Assembly: GCF_002233755.1 (NCBI RefSeq)
Contig: NZ_NIFO01000001.1
Location: 620,001 to 684,000 of the forward strand
Reading direction: 5' to 3'
Length of the DNA stretch: 64,000 bases
Origin: Acinetobacter piscicola
Lineage (GTDB): Bacteria > Pseudomonadota > Gammaproteobacteria > Pseudomonadales > Moraxellaceae
The notes below the pieces were generated by a model that made no database searches, had not been told where the DNA came from, and was given only the letters and a program-made list of their open reading frames with translations. Of this stretch, positions 36,010 to 45,458 are shown in pieces (within the stretch, counting starts at the first letter, position 1; every line of letters starts with the position of its first letter). Both the position numbers and the translations under genes were made by a program.

Positions 36010-36177
36010 TTATGGTTTGATATCTGCCAATTCTCTCAATACTTTTTGATTGCGGATATCAAATAGATACCATTTATTTTCTCTTTGAAAGGCAAACTGT
36101 TGTTGGTCTTCTAAATGTGAAACTTTTTGAATATCAGTATAAAGATACTGACCTAAATTATTGAGTAGTCTAAAATA
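36010..36177 (-). pseudogene. Out-of-frame 3' end of the WG-repeat gene
   Basis: Removing one A from the seven-base run at 36178-36184 joins the 36170-37267 frame to this segment. It then reads RLLNNLGQYLYTDIQKV, then EDQQQFAFQRENKWYLFD and RELADIKP before TAA. It looks like the natural C-terminus (WYLFDIRNQK is repeat-like), so the upstream frame ends early by a homopolymer frameshift. Confidence 0.7.
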
Positions 36178-37267
36178 TTTTTTTAATGGGTTTAATTAGA
36201 ATTAAATCATGGCTTAAAACTCTTAAATAATTCGGATAAAGTAACCCTAAAGCGTGTCCCTGGCCTGAATAAAATTCTGCTCGAGGTGATTTTTCTTTTA
36301 AAACGTATAAAAAATCATATTGATAGTATTGAAAAGGAAGCTCAGAATTTCCGAAAATAACGTTTAATGATCGATCTAATACCGTGTATTTTTGATCTTT
36401 TAAAACTTGAACATAACCGTTAGGAAAACATTCAACCTTTGAGTAAATGGTAGGTAAGATTTCGGTGTTGCTCTGTAGATAGATTAAGCCTACTGCAGAA
36501 TTCTTTACAGCAATGAAGCGGTGATAGTTTTTATCATCCAATTGTTCAATATAATCCCATTCAGTTGGAATAATAATTTCGCCAATAGTGTTAATGATTC
36601 CATACTTTTCATTATTGATTAAAATACTGTGGCCATGCTCACTAAACCAATAAATATAATCATAAATTGCTTCAACAATGATTTTATTTTGATAATCTTT
36701 TAGTCCATATTTGTTATTGTCTTTAAATATATGTGCTTCTGAATGATTAACTTGTCCTATTTCAAATAATTTCCATCCATATTGAACATACCCATGTTCA
36801 AGCATGTCTAGCCATGTGTTGAATGACTGTTCAGTTAATAAGTCATTTAAAAGCACTAAAGATTGAATTTGCATACTTTGATCAAATAGAGACTGTATTT
36901 CAATAATTTCTTCTGCTAAATCGGCAGCTTGTCTAACATAAGAATTTTCATTAAGATCAAAAACATCTGCGGCATCTAAATAAAATACTTTTCCTTCAAG
37001 GCTACTTAAATAGCTTAATATGCGATGACGGTTGATTTGAAAATTTTCATGTTGCTGTAATTGCAGAATATTTTCTATAAAATCATAAAATTTTTGCAGT
37101 TTAGGAAAACCTGCTGCAATGTCTAAATAGATTAAATGTCCATCGACAATAGGATTTTGTAGAAGAGGAAAAAGTAGAAGAGGGATCTCATATTTCCACT
37201 CTCCAATACGTGAAATTAATTGGGGGGGTGTTTGGTTGTAAGCATATAAGTTTATTCTGTGAGACAT
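36170..37267 (-). CDS. WG-repeat (KWG) protein, C-terminus frameshifted
   Basis: 365 residues in the present frame. The N-terminal about 180 residues are alpha/beta without known motif (SHRINLYAYNQTPPQLISRI). The middle contains WG-type repeats: AHIFKDNNKYGLKDYQNKII, HSILINNEKYGIINTIGEII and NSAVGLIYLQSNTEILPT. The current end, ILIKPIKKIF, results from a TAG met just after a seven-A run; see the adjoining segment. WG-repeat proteins are often exported or surface-associated, but no signal peptide is visible here. Function unknown. Confidence 0.7.
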   Translation of the reverse strand: MSHRINLYAYNQTPPQLISRIGEWKYEIPLLLFPLLQNPIVDGHLIYLDIAAGFPKLQKFYDFIENILQLQQHENFQINRHRILSYLSSLEGKVFYLDAADVFDLNENSYVRQAADLAEEIIEIQSLFDQSMQIQSLVLLNDLLTEQSFNTWLDMLEHGYVQYGWKLFEIGQVNHSEAHIFKDNNKYGLKDYQNKIIVEAIYDYIYWFSEHGHSILINNEKYGIINTIGEIIIPTEWDYIEQLDDKNYHRFIAVKNSAVGLIYLQSNTEILPTIYSKVECFPNGYVQVLKDQKYTVLDRSLNVIFGNSELPFQYYQYDFLYVLKEKSPRAEFYSGQGHALGLLYPNYLRVLSHDLILIKPIKKIF

Positions 37268-37326
37268 CTTTTTATATAATTTAAATCAAATATAGCAATA
37301 GCTTAACATAATTTTGATTAAAAGCT

Positions 37327-37872
37327 TTAACGCCTTCTACTGCTGTTGCGACTTCGTCCACGTGCCATACCACCTAAAGCATTGAGTACAGCAAGTTTAC
37401 TCATACTGCCCGAAGCATGTGCATGGCAAATTGCAGCAGCCAAAGCATCTGCTGCATCGGATTGTGGTTTGATTGAAAGATTGAGTAATTTCATCACCAT
37501 CATTTGTACTTGTTCTTTATCTGCTGCTCCATAACCCACCACAGACTGTTTAATTTGACGGGCAGTATATTCTGCAACTTGTAAATCTAAATTCACTAAA
37601 GCAGCTATAGCAGCGCCACGAGCTTGACCCAGTTTTAAAGCAGAATCAGGATTTTGCGCCATAAAAACTTGTTCAACCGCTGCCTCAGTTGGGCCATGAA
37701 ATTTGACAATACGATCTACACCAGCAAAAATTCGTTTAAGACGTTCAGGCATTTCCGTCGTTTCAGTTCGAATCGTTCCTGCATCGACAAAAGATAATTT
37801 TTGACCGTCTTTTTTAATGATGCCATATCCAGTTAAACGAGAGCCGGGGTCAATTCCAATAATTAAAGACAT
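37327..37872 (-). CDS. ruvC: Holliday junction endonuclease RuvC
   Basis: 181 residues from ATG 37872; the longer frame to 37941 is not needed. Catalytic acidic residues are visible in [17 protein letters not shown] (Asp7), [20 protein letters not shown] (Glu), and [15 protein letters not shown] (C-terminal Asp pair). It resolves Holliday junctions by symmetric cleavage. In E. coli it sits beside ruvAB and yebC; here it is separate from both. Confidence 0.96.
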   Translation of the reverse strand: MSLIIGIDPGSRLTGYGIIKKDGQKLSFVDAGTIRTETTEMPERLKRIFAGVDRIVKFHGPTEAAVEQVFMAQNPDSALKLGQARGAAIAALVNLDLQVAEYTARQIKQSVVGYGAADKEQVQMMVMKLLNLSIKPQSDAADALAAAICHAHASGSMSKLAVLNALGGMARGRSRNSSRRR

Positions 37873-37996
37873 AATGTTGCTGATTAGCGATAGTATTTCA
37901 ATTATATGATTACACAGAAGAAATGTAAGTATAATTTTCAAACTGTTGTACTATCATTAAACAAATATCAATGAATATAGTGGGTTAGAGGGTAGT

Positions 37997-38359
37997 GTGG
38001 TATTTAAAAATTTGGATTTAACAAGGTTTAACCGAAAACAAGTGGTTAAAAATAACCAGGTTTATTGGGTTCACCGTGTGATTTTGATGCTTTATCTTTT
38101 AGGTTTGATTTTTCTTGGTATAGGAATGCTCAGTAAATTCGATTTAGATGCATTATCAGCTTATCTTATCCTAGTCGCTATATTGGGTTGGATGTTTTAT
38201 TTACATTATGTTGCAGCACATGAGTCCGCGCAGGGTACAACTAAAGGACGTAATACCTCACGGTTTATTGCACTTATCTTCTTGTTTTTCTTTCCGATTG
38301 GAACTGTAATTGCAATTTATCTTTTTTATAAGACTTCTGATCTTGAGTGGCAAAAATAA
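37997..38359 (+). CDS. Small membrane protein, three predicted helices
   Basis: 120 residues with a GTG start (MVFKNLDLTRFNRKQVV); no ATG lies near. Hydrophobic segments at about 27-46, 53-71 and 90-109 suggest three membrane helices, with a basic N-terminus in the cytosol. A conserved-looking YWVHRVILMLYLLGLIFLGIG block is present. No family recognised. It is divergent from ruvC. Confidence 0.65.
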   Translation: MVFKNLDLTRFNRKQVVKNNQVYWVHRVILMLYLLGLIFLGIGMLSKFDLDALSAYLILVAILGWMFYLHYVAAHESAQGTTKGRNTSRFIALIFLFFFPIGTVIAIYLFYKTSDLEWQK

Positions 38360-38500
38360 AGATAAATCTACGTTTAACTTCAGGTTTGCCCTTTAAAATT
38401 TTTTAAATGCCCCTATAAATATTAAAAGCTAAGAATTTTCTTATAAATTTGGAAGATTTTTAGTGAAAATTATTTTTATCTTAGAGATGAATTTTTCTTA

Positions 38501-39082
38501 ATGAAATTATTTCCCATTATTTTAATCGGTATCATATTAGAGATCCTTGTTTGGATTGGCGTTGCTCAATTCATCAGTGGCTGGTATGTGTTTTTTTGGT
38601 TCATCATTGCTTTTGTGATTGGTATGAGCATCGTACGTTCGAGTACAGCAACGATAATGCCACAGTTACAACAAATGCAAATGACAGGGCAAATGGGTGC
38701 AGATGCATCTGTGACTAAAAAGATGGCGTTTGCATTTGCAGGTATTCTGTTAATGATTCCGGGTTTAATTACAGATGTCTTGGCATTGTTGGTTCTTCTA
38801 CCACCCGTACAAAAAATGATTCAAAATGCTGGCATGAAATTCATGGCGAAAAAGCAACAAGCCATGATGAATAATATGATGGGTGGCATGATGGGCAATA
38901 TGGGAGACATGGGCGGAGCTCAAGGTCAAAACCCATTTGCAGATTTAATGCGTCAAATGCAAGACATGCAAAATCAACAATCTGGTGGACATTCTCGAAA
39001 TTCAACCATTATTGATGGTGAAGCGCATGAAGTTGAGCCTGAGCGTAAGCAAATTGAGCTTAAAGATGTAAACCAAAAATAA
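38501..39082 (+). CDS. fxsA: FxsA family membrane protein
   Basis: 193 residues. The FxsA pattern is clear: FPIILIGIILEILVWIGVAQ, FFWFIIAFVIGMSIVRSS, AFAGILLMIPGLITDVLALL. A Met/Gly/Gln-rich tail (MMNNMMGGMMGNMGDMGG, about 125-145) and a charged end follow. In E. coli FxsA counteracts F-exclusion of phage T7 through PifA and has no other known role. A terminator follows. Confidence 0.9.
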   Translation: MKLFPIILIGIILEILVWIGVAQFISGWYVFFWFIIAFVIGMSIVRSSTATIMPQLQQMQMTGQMGADASVTKKMAFAFAGILLMIPGLITDVLALLVLLPPVQKMIQNAGMKFMAKKQQAMMNNMMGGMMGNMGDMGGAQGQNPFADLMRQMQDMQNQQSGGHSRNSTIIDGEAHEVEPERKQIELKDVNQK

Positions 39083-39103
39083 TTACAGATTAATCAATTT
39101 AAA

Positions 39104-39135
39104 TGAAGCTGGGTCGAAAGACTCAGCTTTTTTTA
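39104..39135 (+). terminator. Rho-independent terminator of fxsA
   Basis: AAGCTGGGTC-GAAA-GACTCAGCTT followed by TTTTT, a GNRA-loop hairpin with one G-T pair. Confidence 0.85.
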
Positions 39136-39248
39136 TGGAAATAAATTCTGAGAAACTTCTAGATAATTCATTAAGTGATGATGATCAAGCTGTTGATCAG
39201 TTGGTATAATCACAACGATATAGAGCAGAAAATATGTAAGTTTTAATT

Positions 39249-39878
39249 ATGTCGATATTATTGACCATTTGTGCACTACATTTTGTTGCTCAACTTAGTC
39301 CCGGGCCTGATGTTCTTCTTGTTGCAAAAAGTGCTGCCTCAACTACACGAATCAATACCTTAAAGATCATTTTAGGGATCTCTGTTGGCGTTGTGATATG
39401 GGTAACGCTGACATTGTTGGGTTTTACCGTTTTATTGGAGCAATGGCCGTGGGTACAGCAAGTGTTGATGCTCATTGGTGGGTTTTTCCTTGCGAAAATG
39501 GGTTATGCCATGTTGAAAGGTGGGATTAATCATCTAAAACAAAATACAAATTTAGATGGAGTCATAGAGCAACAACCCAAGAATTATTTTTTATTGGGAT
39601 TATTGACCAATCTTGCCAATCCCAAAATTGTGATTTATTTCAGTAGTGTCTTTTCATTGGCATTGAGTTCTGCTGAAGGAATGAATATAAAACCACAATT
39701 AGCAGTGATTATTCCTATTCAAACTTTTTTGGTATTTAGTTTTCTAATGATGATCATGTCTGTTCCAAAAATTAAAATACTTTATCAAAAATCAGGAAGT
39801 TATATCGACATTGTGTCGGGAAGCTTTTTCTTACTTTTTGCTGTGTTTTTATGGGTTGATGTTTTCAAAATGTTTTAA
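39249..39878 (+). CDS. LysE/RhtB family amino-acid exporter
   Basis: 209 residues. It starts with the family hallmark LTICALHFVAQLSPGPDVLLVAKSA and has about six membrane helices (e.g. ILGISVGVVIWVTLTLLGFTVL, FLLLFAVFLWVD-like end). The LLTNLANPKIVIYFSSVFSLAL block is also typical. It exports amino acids or homoserine lactones; substrate unknown. Its 3' end overlaps a convergent small gene by four bases. Confidence 0.9.
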   Translation: MSILLTICALHFVAQLSPGPDVLLVAKSAASTTRINTLKIILGISVGVVIWVTLTLLGFTVLLEQWPWVQQVLMLIGGFFLAKMGYAMLKGGINHLKQNTNLDGVIEQQPKNYFLLGLLTNLANPKIVIYFSSVFSLALSSAEGMNIKPQLAVIIPIQTFLVFSFLMMIMSVPKIKILYQKSGSYIDIVSGSFFLLFAVFLWVDVFKMF

Positions 39879-40090
39879 TCTTTTGAGCTTTTGATTTCAA
39901 TGTTTCCATGGTTTAAATCTATTTGAGCAACTGTTTCCTCAATCTGAGCTTGAGCATTCTCAACCTGCGGATGCTCTGTTATTGCATAACGATACGGATC
40001 TAAAGTCGTAATGTTGTTTTCAGAATGGGAATATTTTTGACTACGATTGGCGCGTTCTCGTAGACCGCCTTTTTTAATAAGCTTTACCAA
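39875..40090 (-). CDS. Small hypothetical protein
   Basis: 71 residues from TTG 40090, chosen because GGAG sits six bases upstream; the earlier TTG at 40102 precedes that ribosome-binding site. It starts basic (VKLIKKGGLRERANRSQKY) and becomes acidic (VENAQAQIEETVAQIDLN). No family recognised. It is convergent with and overlapping the LysE gene by four bases. The 40103-40381 gap behind it shows no gene. Confidence 0.45.
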   Translation of the reverse strand: MVKLIKKGGLRERANRSQKYSHSENNITTLDPYRYAITEHPQVENAQAQIEETVAQIDLNHGNIEIKSSKD

Positions 40091-40381
40091 AATAAACTCC
40101 AAAAATCAATTTAAGATTATATAAATTATAACGTGAATTTTTGTTTAAAAGAACGTTGAAGATAAATGAATTAACTTTTAAATTATTTAATTTTTGATTA
40201 ATTTAAATACATGTTAAATATACAATTTTATGGTTTATTGTCGTATTTAAAAATAAGGCTTGTTTAAATGGTTTGATCATGTAAACTAATAATAGGGTTT
40301 AAAAGTTACATTACGTTAACGGATATAATCGTAATGTAACAAAGAAAAACAATAATAGGTCTTATAGAAAGGAGAGTTTTT

Positions 40382-40630
40382 ATGATCTTACAATATCACT
40401 GCGCTTGTTGCGATGAGGTCGTCGCTTCTACTGATAAGGTTTGCCCAAAATGTGGCTCACAACATATTAGAAGCCCTTACGCTGCATGGATTTTCTGTAT
40501 TCTAGCGTGCTTGATTGTTGCGATCAGTTTTAAAATAGGGCATATTTTTATTAAAAATCATCAAGTTGAAGCACCTGTTCAAATTTCATTGTTAGAAGTG
40601 TTACAGCAAGATTCTAAATCCAATCGTTGA
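40382..40630 (+). CDS. Zinc-ribbon membrane mini-protein
   Basis: 82 residues. It begins with a zinc ribbon, CACC (Cys7-10) paired with CPKCG (Cys21, Cys24), followed by one membrane helix (AAWIFCILACLIVAISFKIG, about 34-53) and a short tail. AAGGAGAG is a strong ribosome-binding site. It resembles zinc-ribbon domain proteins of unknown role. It lies before metK on the opposite strand. Confidence 0.75.
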   Translation: MILQYHCACCDEVVASTDKVCPKCGSQHIRSPYAAWIFCILACLIVAISFKIGHIFIKNHQVEAPVQISLLEVLQQDSKSNR

Positions 40631-40757
40631 TTATTTTGAAAATAGTCACTTCTTTGGCTTTTTAGCAAAGATGATGCATTTTTTATGCTTTGAGAAAGTA
40701 CTGTAAAAACCATTAAGGTTGTTTAAATAGTCTAAAAGTAAAAAATCATTTAACTAA

Positions 40758-40791
40758 AAACAAAAAGCTCGCTTAAGCGAGCTTTTTGTTT
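40758..40791. terminator. Bidirectional terminator between zinc-ribbon gene and metK
   Basis: ACAAAAAGCTCGC-TTAA-GCGAGCTTTTTGT: a perfect palindrome with A/T flanks, 20 bases from the metK stop. Confidence 0.93.
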
Positions 40792-40809
40792 GCAATGTAT
40801 TTGTAAAAA

Positions 40810-41976
40810 TTACAGGTTGGCAGAAGCTTTAAGTGCTTCAACTTTATCTGTTTTTTCCCAAGTAAATGCATTATCTGAACCTTCACGGCCAAAGTGTCCA
40901 TAAGCAGCAGTTTGCTTATACATTGGTTGAATAAGGTCAAGCATACGCGTAATGCCATATGGACGTAAGTCAAAATGCTCACGAACCAATTGGATGATTA
41001 ATTCATCAGACACTTTACCCGTATTAAATGTATTGATCGAAATAGAGGTTGGCTCAGCAACACCAATTGCATAAGACACTTGGATTTCACATTTATCAGC
41101 AAGTCCAGCAGCAACAATATTTTTTGCCACATAACGACCTGCATAAGCAGCAGAGCGGTCAACTTTAGATGGATCTTTACCAGAGAAAGCTCCACCACCA
41201 TGACGTGCCATACCACCGTATGTATCGACAATAATTTTACGACCTGTTAAACCACAGTCACCGACAGGCCCGCCAATCACAAACATACCTGTTGGGTTGA
41301 TGTGGAATTTCGTACCAGCATGGAACATTTCAGCAGGAATGATCTTTTTAACGATTTCCTCAACCACAGCTTCTTTTAAGTTGGTTTGAGAAATTTCAGG
41401 ATCATGTTGAGTTGAAAGTACTACAGCATCTAAACGAACAGGTTTGCCATTTTCATAAGCAAAAGTGACTTGGCTTTTAGCATCTGGGCGCAACCACGGA
41501 AGGCTACCATTACGACGTAATTCAGCTTGCTTTTCCATTAAACGGTGAGCATATGAAATCGGTGCTGGCATAAGCACATCAGTTTCACGGCTTGCATAAC
41601 CGAACATTAAACCTTGGTCACCAGCACCTTGGTCTTCAGGCTTTTGACGATCAACACCTTGAGCAATCTCTGGAGATTGCTTACCAACCATATTGATCAC
41701 AGCACAAGTTGAGCCATCAAAACCTAAGTCAGTATGGTGATAACCAATACCGTTTACAGTTTGACGTACAACTGTTTCGAAATCGATATTTGCAGTTGTT
41801 GTAATTTCGCCTGCAAGGACTACCGCACCAGTTTTTACTAATGTTTCACAAGCAACCCGTGCAAAAGGGTCTTCTTTTAAGATTGCATCCAAAATAGCGT
41901 CACTGATTTGGTCCGCCATTTTATCAGGATGACCTTCGCTTACAGATTCAGAAGTAAAAACAGCATACTCGCGCAT
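40810..41976 (-). CDS. metK: S-adenosylmethionine synthetase
   Basis: 388 residues from ATG 41976 ([20 protein letters not shown]), the standard family start; the extra frame to 42075 is leader. Signature motifs: [22 protein letters not shown] with its hexapeptide-like site, and [19 protein letters not shown]. It makes SAM from methionine and ATP. The gene is monocistronic. No known SAM riboswitch is recognised in the 541-base upstream gap. Confidence 0.97.
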   Translation of the reverse strand: MREYAVFTSESVSEGHPDKMADQISDAILDAILKEDPFARVACETLVKTGAVVLAGEITTTANIDFETVVRQTVNGIGYHHTDLGFDGSTCAVINMVGKQSPEIAQGVDRQKPEDQGAGDQGLMFGYASRETDVLMPAPISYAHRLMEKQAELRRNGSLPWLRPDAKSQVTFAYENGKPVRLDAVVLSTQHDPEISQTNLKEAVVEEIVKKIIPAEMFHAGTKFHINPTGMFVIGGPVGDCGLTGRKIIVDTYGGMARHGGGAFSGKDPSKVDRSAAYAGRYVAKNIVAAGLADKCEIQVSYAIGVAEPTSISINTFNTGKVSDELIIQLVREHFDLRPYGITRMLDLIQPMYKQTAAYGHFGREGSDNAFTWEKTDKVEALKASANL

Positions 41977-42454
41977 GAAAGTCCTATCGCAGTAATTTAT
42001 AAAGACGCGATATGTTACATCGACTTGGACTTTTGGACTAGCTAAACCTGACCAAAAAGAGTGAATTTCTTTCATTTAATTGGGAATTTTACTCATATAG
42101 ACATCAAAAAAAATGATAAAGATAAAAAGTAGCCGATTATTTTAGGGTTTAAGTTAAATTTTAAGTTTGTAAAAACACAGGAATTTAAATGGATAACGGT
42201 TTTGTTGCGCTAAAGTGTCAATCAATCTTGTTGTGATATTGAATATCGATCTAAACATGAAATTTATTCATGTTTTTTAATTTTTTTTAGCGCACTATAA
42301 AAGTAGAAATTTGAGGTTTAAAAGTGATCGTATTCACAATTTTAGGAATGCATTGAGTTCTTGCTCTAGTCATCAATGTTAGGAGTTTATTTGAGTTTGT
42401 ATTTTTTTATTCTAAAAGCATGTTGCTATCTATGTATCAGTAAATAATCTTATA
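41977..42454. other. Long metK upstream region
   Basis: About 480 bases without a gene between metK and the ntrC terminator. AT-rich with short dyads only. I could not identify a SAM riboswitch, MetJ box or small gene. Confidence 0.3.
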
Positions 42455-42497
42455 AAATAAAACCATACAAAGCGAAATAGCATTGTATGGTTTATTT
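42455..42497 (-). terminator. Rho-independent terminator of ntrBC
   Basis: AAACCATACAA (42460-42470) pairs with TTGTATGGTTT (42483-42493); on the minus strand TTTATTTTAT follows. Confidence 0.8.
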
Positions 42498-42517
42498 TGT
42501 AAGATATTGATCAGTCT

Positions 42518-43999
42518 TTAACTTGCTACAGACCTATCTTCCTCTTCATCATCCTCGGCAGAATCCATACCTAATTCTTTGAGTTTACGAGTTAGAGTAT
42601 TACGCCCCCAACCTAATAATTCAGCAGCATGACGTTTACGACCTCGTGTTTGTTGTAGTGCCGCAACGATTAAGGTGCGTTCAAACATAGGTGTCGCAAT
42701 GTCTAAAATTTTCATTTCGCCATTTTTAAGCTTTTGAATTGCCCATTGTCCCAATAATTCATCCCAATGGTGTAATGTAATACGATCCACACCAGACGGT
42801 ATTTGAGTTAAATCATCAGGCTTCTGAATTGGAATTTGCTTTAATTCAGCAGGTAAGTCTTCTGGGTAAACGTCGCGACCTGTGATCATGACCGTTAACC
42901 AACGACAAGTGTTTTCAAGCTGACGCACATTCCCCGGCCAAGGCAATTGTTGGATATATTCTTGTGTTTCTGGACGTAGAATTTTCGGGCTCACGCCAAG
43001 TTCTTTGCCTGCACGTGCTAGGAAATGCTGTGCAAGCATTGGAATATCTTCAGAACGATGCGCAAGTTTGGGAATATGGATACGAATCACGTTCAGTCGA
43101 TGATATAAGTCTTCACGGAAGCGGCCATCATTCACGAGTTTTTCTAAATCTTGATGGGTTGCTGCCACAATACGTACATCTACACGGACAGGAATGTGTC
43201 CACCAACACGATAAAACTCACCATCCGCCAAAACACGAAGTAAGCGTGTTTGGGTTTCAAATGGCATATCGCCAATTTCGTCTAAAAATAGTGTGCCACC
43301 ATTGGCCTGTTCAAAGCGACCTTGACGTTGTGTGTTTGCACCCGTAAAAGCGCCTTTTTCATGACCGAATAATTCTGTTTCGATCAAGTCTTTAGGGATT
43401 GCTGCCATGTTTAATGCAATAAAAGGTTTACTGCTACGTGGTGAGTGACGATGCAGCGCATGTGCAACCAGTTCTTTACCAGTACCCGATTCACCGTTAA
43501 TGAGTACAGTAATATGTGATTGTGATAAACGACCAATTGCTCGGAATACTTCCTGCATGGCAGGAGATTCACCAATAATTTCAGTCGATTGAATGGGTGC
43601 TGCTTTTGCAGATTCTTGTTGTTGTAATTTGTTAATATGTAAAATCGCACGGTTAACCAATGCTAAAGCTTCATCAATATCAAAAGGCTTTGGTAGGTAT
43701 TCAAAGGCTCCCGTTTGATAACTCGAAACAGCAGATTCCAAATCAGAATGTGCTGTCATAATGATGACAGGTAAGTCTGGGTAATTGGTTTTTACCTTAC
43801 TTAAAAAGGTCAAACCATCGATACCCGGCATACGGATATCCGTTAGGATTACATCAGGCGCATTGCTTGGAAGTTGATCTAGTGCAGACTGTGCTTCCTC
43901 AAAGCTGGTCACATCAAAGCCTTCTTCTTTGAAAGTCTTTTCCAAGACCCAACGCATTGCACGATCATCATCGATAACCCAGATTTTATTATGCGACAT
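42518..43999 (-). CDS. ntrC: Nitrogen regulation response regulator NtrC
   Basis: 493 residues from ATG 43999 (MSHNKIWVIDDDRAMRWVLE). A receiver domain has phospho-acceptor Asp54 in VILTDIRMPG. The AAA+ sigma-54 domain has Walker A GESGTGKELVAHAL, the GAFTGA loop and Walker B GGTLFLDEIGD. The C-terminal Fis-type HTH is RKRHAAELLGWGRNTLTRKL. It activates sigma-54 promoters under nitrogen limitation. It overlaps ntrB by 11 bases; glnA is not in the window. Confidence 0.96.
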   Translation of the reverse strand: MSHNKIWVIDDDRAMRWVLEKTFKEEGFDVTSFEEAQSALDQLPSNAPDVILTDIRMPGIDGLTFLSKVKTNYPDLPVIIMTAHSDLESAVSSYQTGAFEYLPKPFDIDEALALVNRAILHINKLQQQESAKAAPIQSTEIIGESPAMQEVFRAIGRLSQSHITVLINGESGTGKELVAHALHRHSPRSSKPFIALNMAAIPKDLIETELFGHEKGAFTGANTQRQGRFEQANGGTLFLDEIGDMPFETQTRLLRVLADGEFYRVGGHIPVRVDVRIVAATHQDLEKLVNDGRFREDLYHRLNVIRIHIPKLAHRSEDIPMLAQHFLARAGKELGVSPKILRPETQEYIQQLPWPGNVRQLENTCRWLTVMITGRDVYPEDLPAELKQIPIQKPDDLTQIPSGVDRITLHHWDELLGQWAIQKLKNGEMKILDIATPMFERTLIVAALQQTRGRKRHAAELLGWGRNTLTRKLKELGMDSAEDDEEEDRSVAS

Positions 44000-45095
44000 G
44001 GTTAGACTCCCAAGGTAAATATAAGCTAAATATTGTTTTTTCTGGAACTGACTGACATTCAATCATTCCGTTATGTTGATGCATGATATTTTGAGCGATA
44101 CTCAAACCTAGACCTGTGCCTTTAGCGCGACCTGTAACCAGTGGGTAAAATACAGATTCTAAAATTTCTTCTGGTACACCGGGGCCATTGTCTTCAATAT
44201 CAATGCGAATTGCAGATTTATTCAGCACACCATTTATAGTCACTAGCCGTTGAATACGTGTACGCAAAATCAGTTCAGGCTGATGTTCAGTGAAGAATTC
44301 TTTATTTTCAGTCATGGCTTGAATTGCATTGACACTAATATTGAGCATGACTTGAATGAGTTGATCTCGATCAGCCTTTACATCTGGTAAAGAAAGGTCG
44401 TAATCACGTGTAATCTTAATTTTCTTTTTGGTTTGATTGACAATAAGTGAGCGAACGCGTTCCAAAGGTTCGTGGACATTCACAGGTTCATAACTTGGTA
44501 GTTGACGTGAACCTAGCATGGTGTCGGCAAGGTTTCTCAGGCGATCGACTTCACTGATAATGATGTCGGTAAATTCAGAATACTGAGGATCATTCAAGCT
44601 GCGAGCAAGTAGTTGTGTTGCACCACGAATACCGCCTAATGGATTTTTAATTTCATGTGCCACACCGCGAATCAACTGACGAGCCACTTGGTGTTGTTGA
44701 ATTAGATTTTCTTCTTTGGAAATTTTCAACATACGATCAATTGGATTGAGCTCAATTAAAAGTAGGGGATGATAAGGCTTTCCAGTGTTGAGTTGAGATA
44801 CAGAATAATCGACATGGCTGTCTTTAAAATTTACATTAATGATCGCTTCACGACGAGTGTAAGCCTGACCTGTTTTAAGCGTGTTATTCAGAGCTTCAAA
44901 AGTATTAAAGCTGTCATTTGGTGCATGCAGTAGATTCATTACAGGCTGACCCTCAGCACGTAATAAACTGATATCAAACAGTGCTTCACAGGATGAATTC
45001 AGGTAAAAAACATTCAAATTGCAATCGACCAAAAGGATTGCTGTGGTTAAATTATCCACAAGTAGTCTATAATCAATGGTTGGGTATTGATCCAT
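43989..45095 (-). CDS. ntrB: Nitrogen regulation sensor kinase NtrB
   Basis: 368 residues from ATG 45095 (TTG 45101 is an alternative). A PAS domain (LVDNLTTAILLVDCNLNVFY) precedes the H-box LIRGVAHEIKNPLGGIRGATQ and the ATPase boxes DRDQ/N-type SVNAIQAMTEN, IEDNGPGVPEEIL and GTGLGLSIAQNIM. It phosphorylates NtrC under control of PII proteins. Cytosolic, with no membrane segment. It forms an operon with ntrC. Confidence 0.95.
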   Translation of the reverse strand: MDQYPTIDYRLLVDNLTTAILLVDCNLNVFYLNSSCEALFDISLLRAEGQPVMNLLHAPNDSFNTFEALNNTLKTGQAYTRREAIINVNFKDSHVDYSVSQLNTGKPYHPLLLIELNPIDRMLKISKEENLIQQHQVARQLIRGVAHEIKNPLGGIRGATQLLARSLNDPQYSEFTDIIISEVDRLRNLADTMLGSRQLPSYEPVNVHEPLERVRSLIVNQTKKKIKITRDYDLSLPDVKADRDQLIQVMLNISVNAIQAMTENKEFFTEHQPELILRTRIQRLVTINGVLNKSAIRIDIEDNGPGVPEEILESVFYPLVTGRAKGTGLGLSIAQNIMHQHNGMIECQSVPEKTIFSLYLPWESNHVA

Positions 45096-45458
45096 TAGCA
45101 AAGCGTTCCTGTCTTAAAATAGTGCAATGGCATCTGACCTCACTGAATATTTCCAACTTACCAAGGAAATTTCATAGATATAAATAATGCTGATATATAG
45201 CAAAATACACGCCAACTTTTATTATTTGCTCAGTTTTCTTACATGAATTATAAAAATTGCGCAGAAATCGCCCTTTATCGTTCGCTGAAAGTAATTACAG
45301 CCATTAAGTTAGCATATCGGTGTTTTAAAATGGTGCATTTAAATAATTTAATAATTTTTTTGTATTATTTTGGTGCATGATGCAAAGAGTATCGTTTTCA
45401 ACTATTTTTATCTCTCGAAAAGACATACAATACGCGCATTCTAGTGGAGCGCAGATTC
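45096..45458. other. Divergent promoter region ntrBC / rimO
   Basis: 363 bases, AT-rich, with a probable rimO ribosome-binding site GGAG at 45446. No operator or sigma-54 site (GG-N10-GC) could be confidently picked out by eye. Confidence 0.3.

Noticed and set aside
41977..42517. SAM riboswitch upstream of metK
   Set aside because: The gap is long, but I could not find the conserved helices or a leader terminator; it is only AT-rich.
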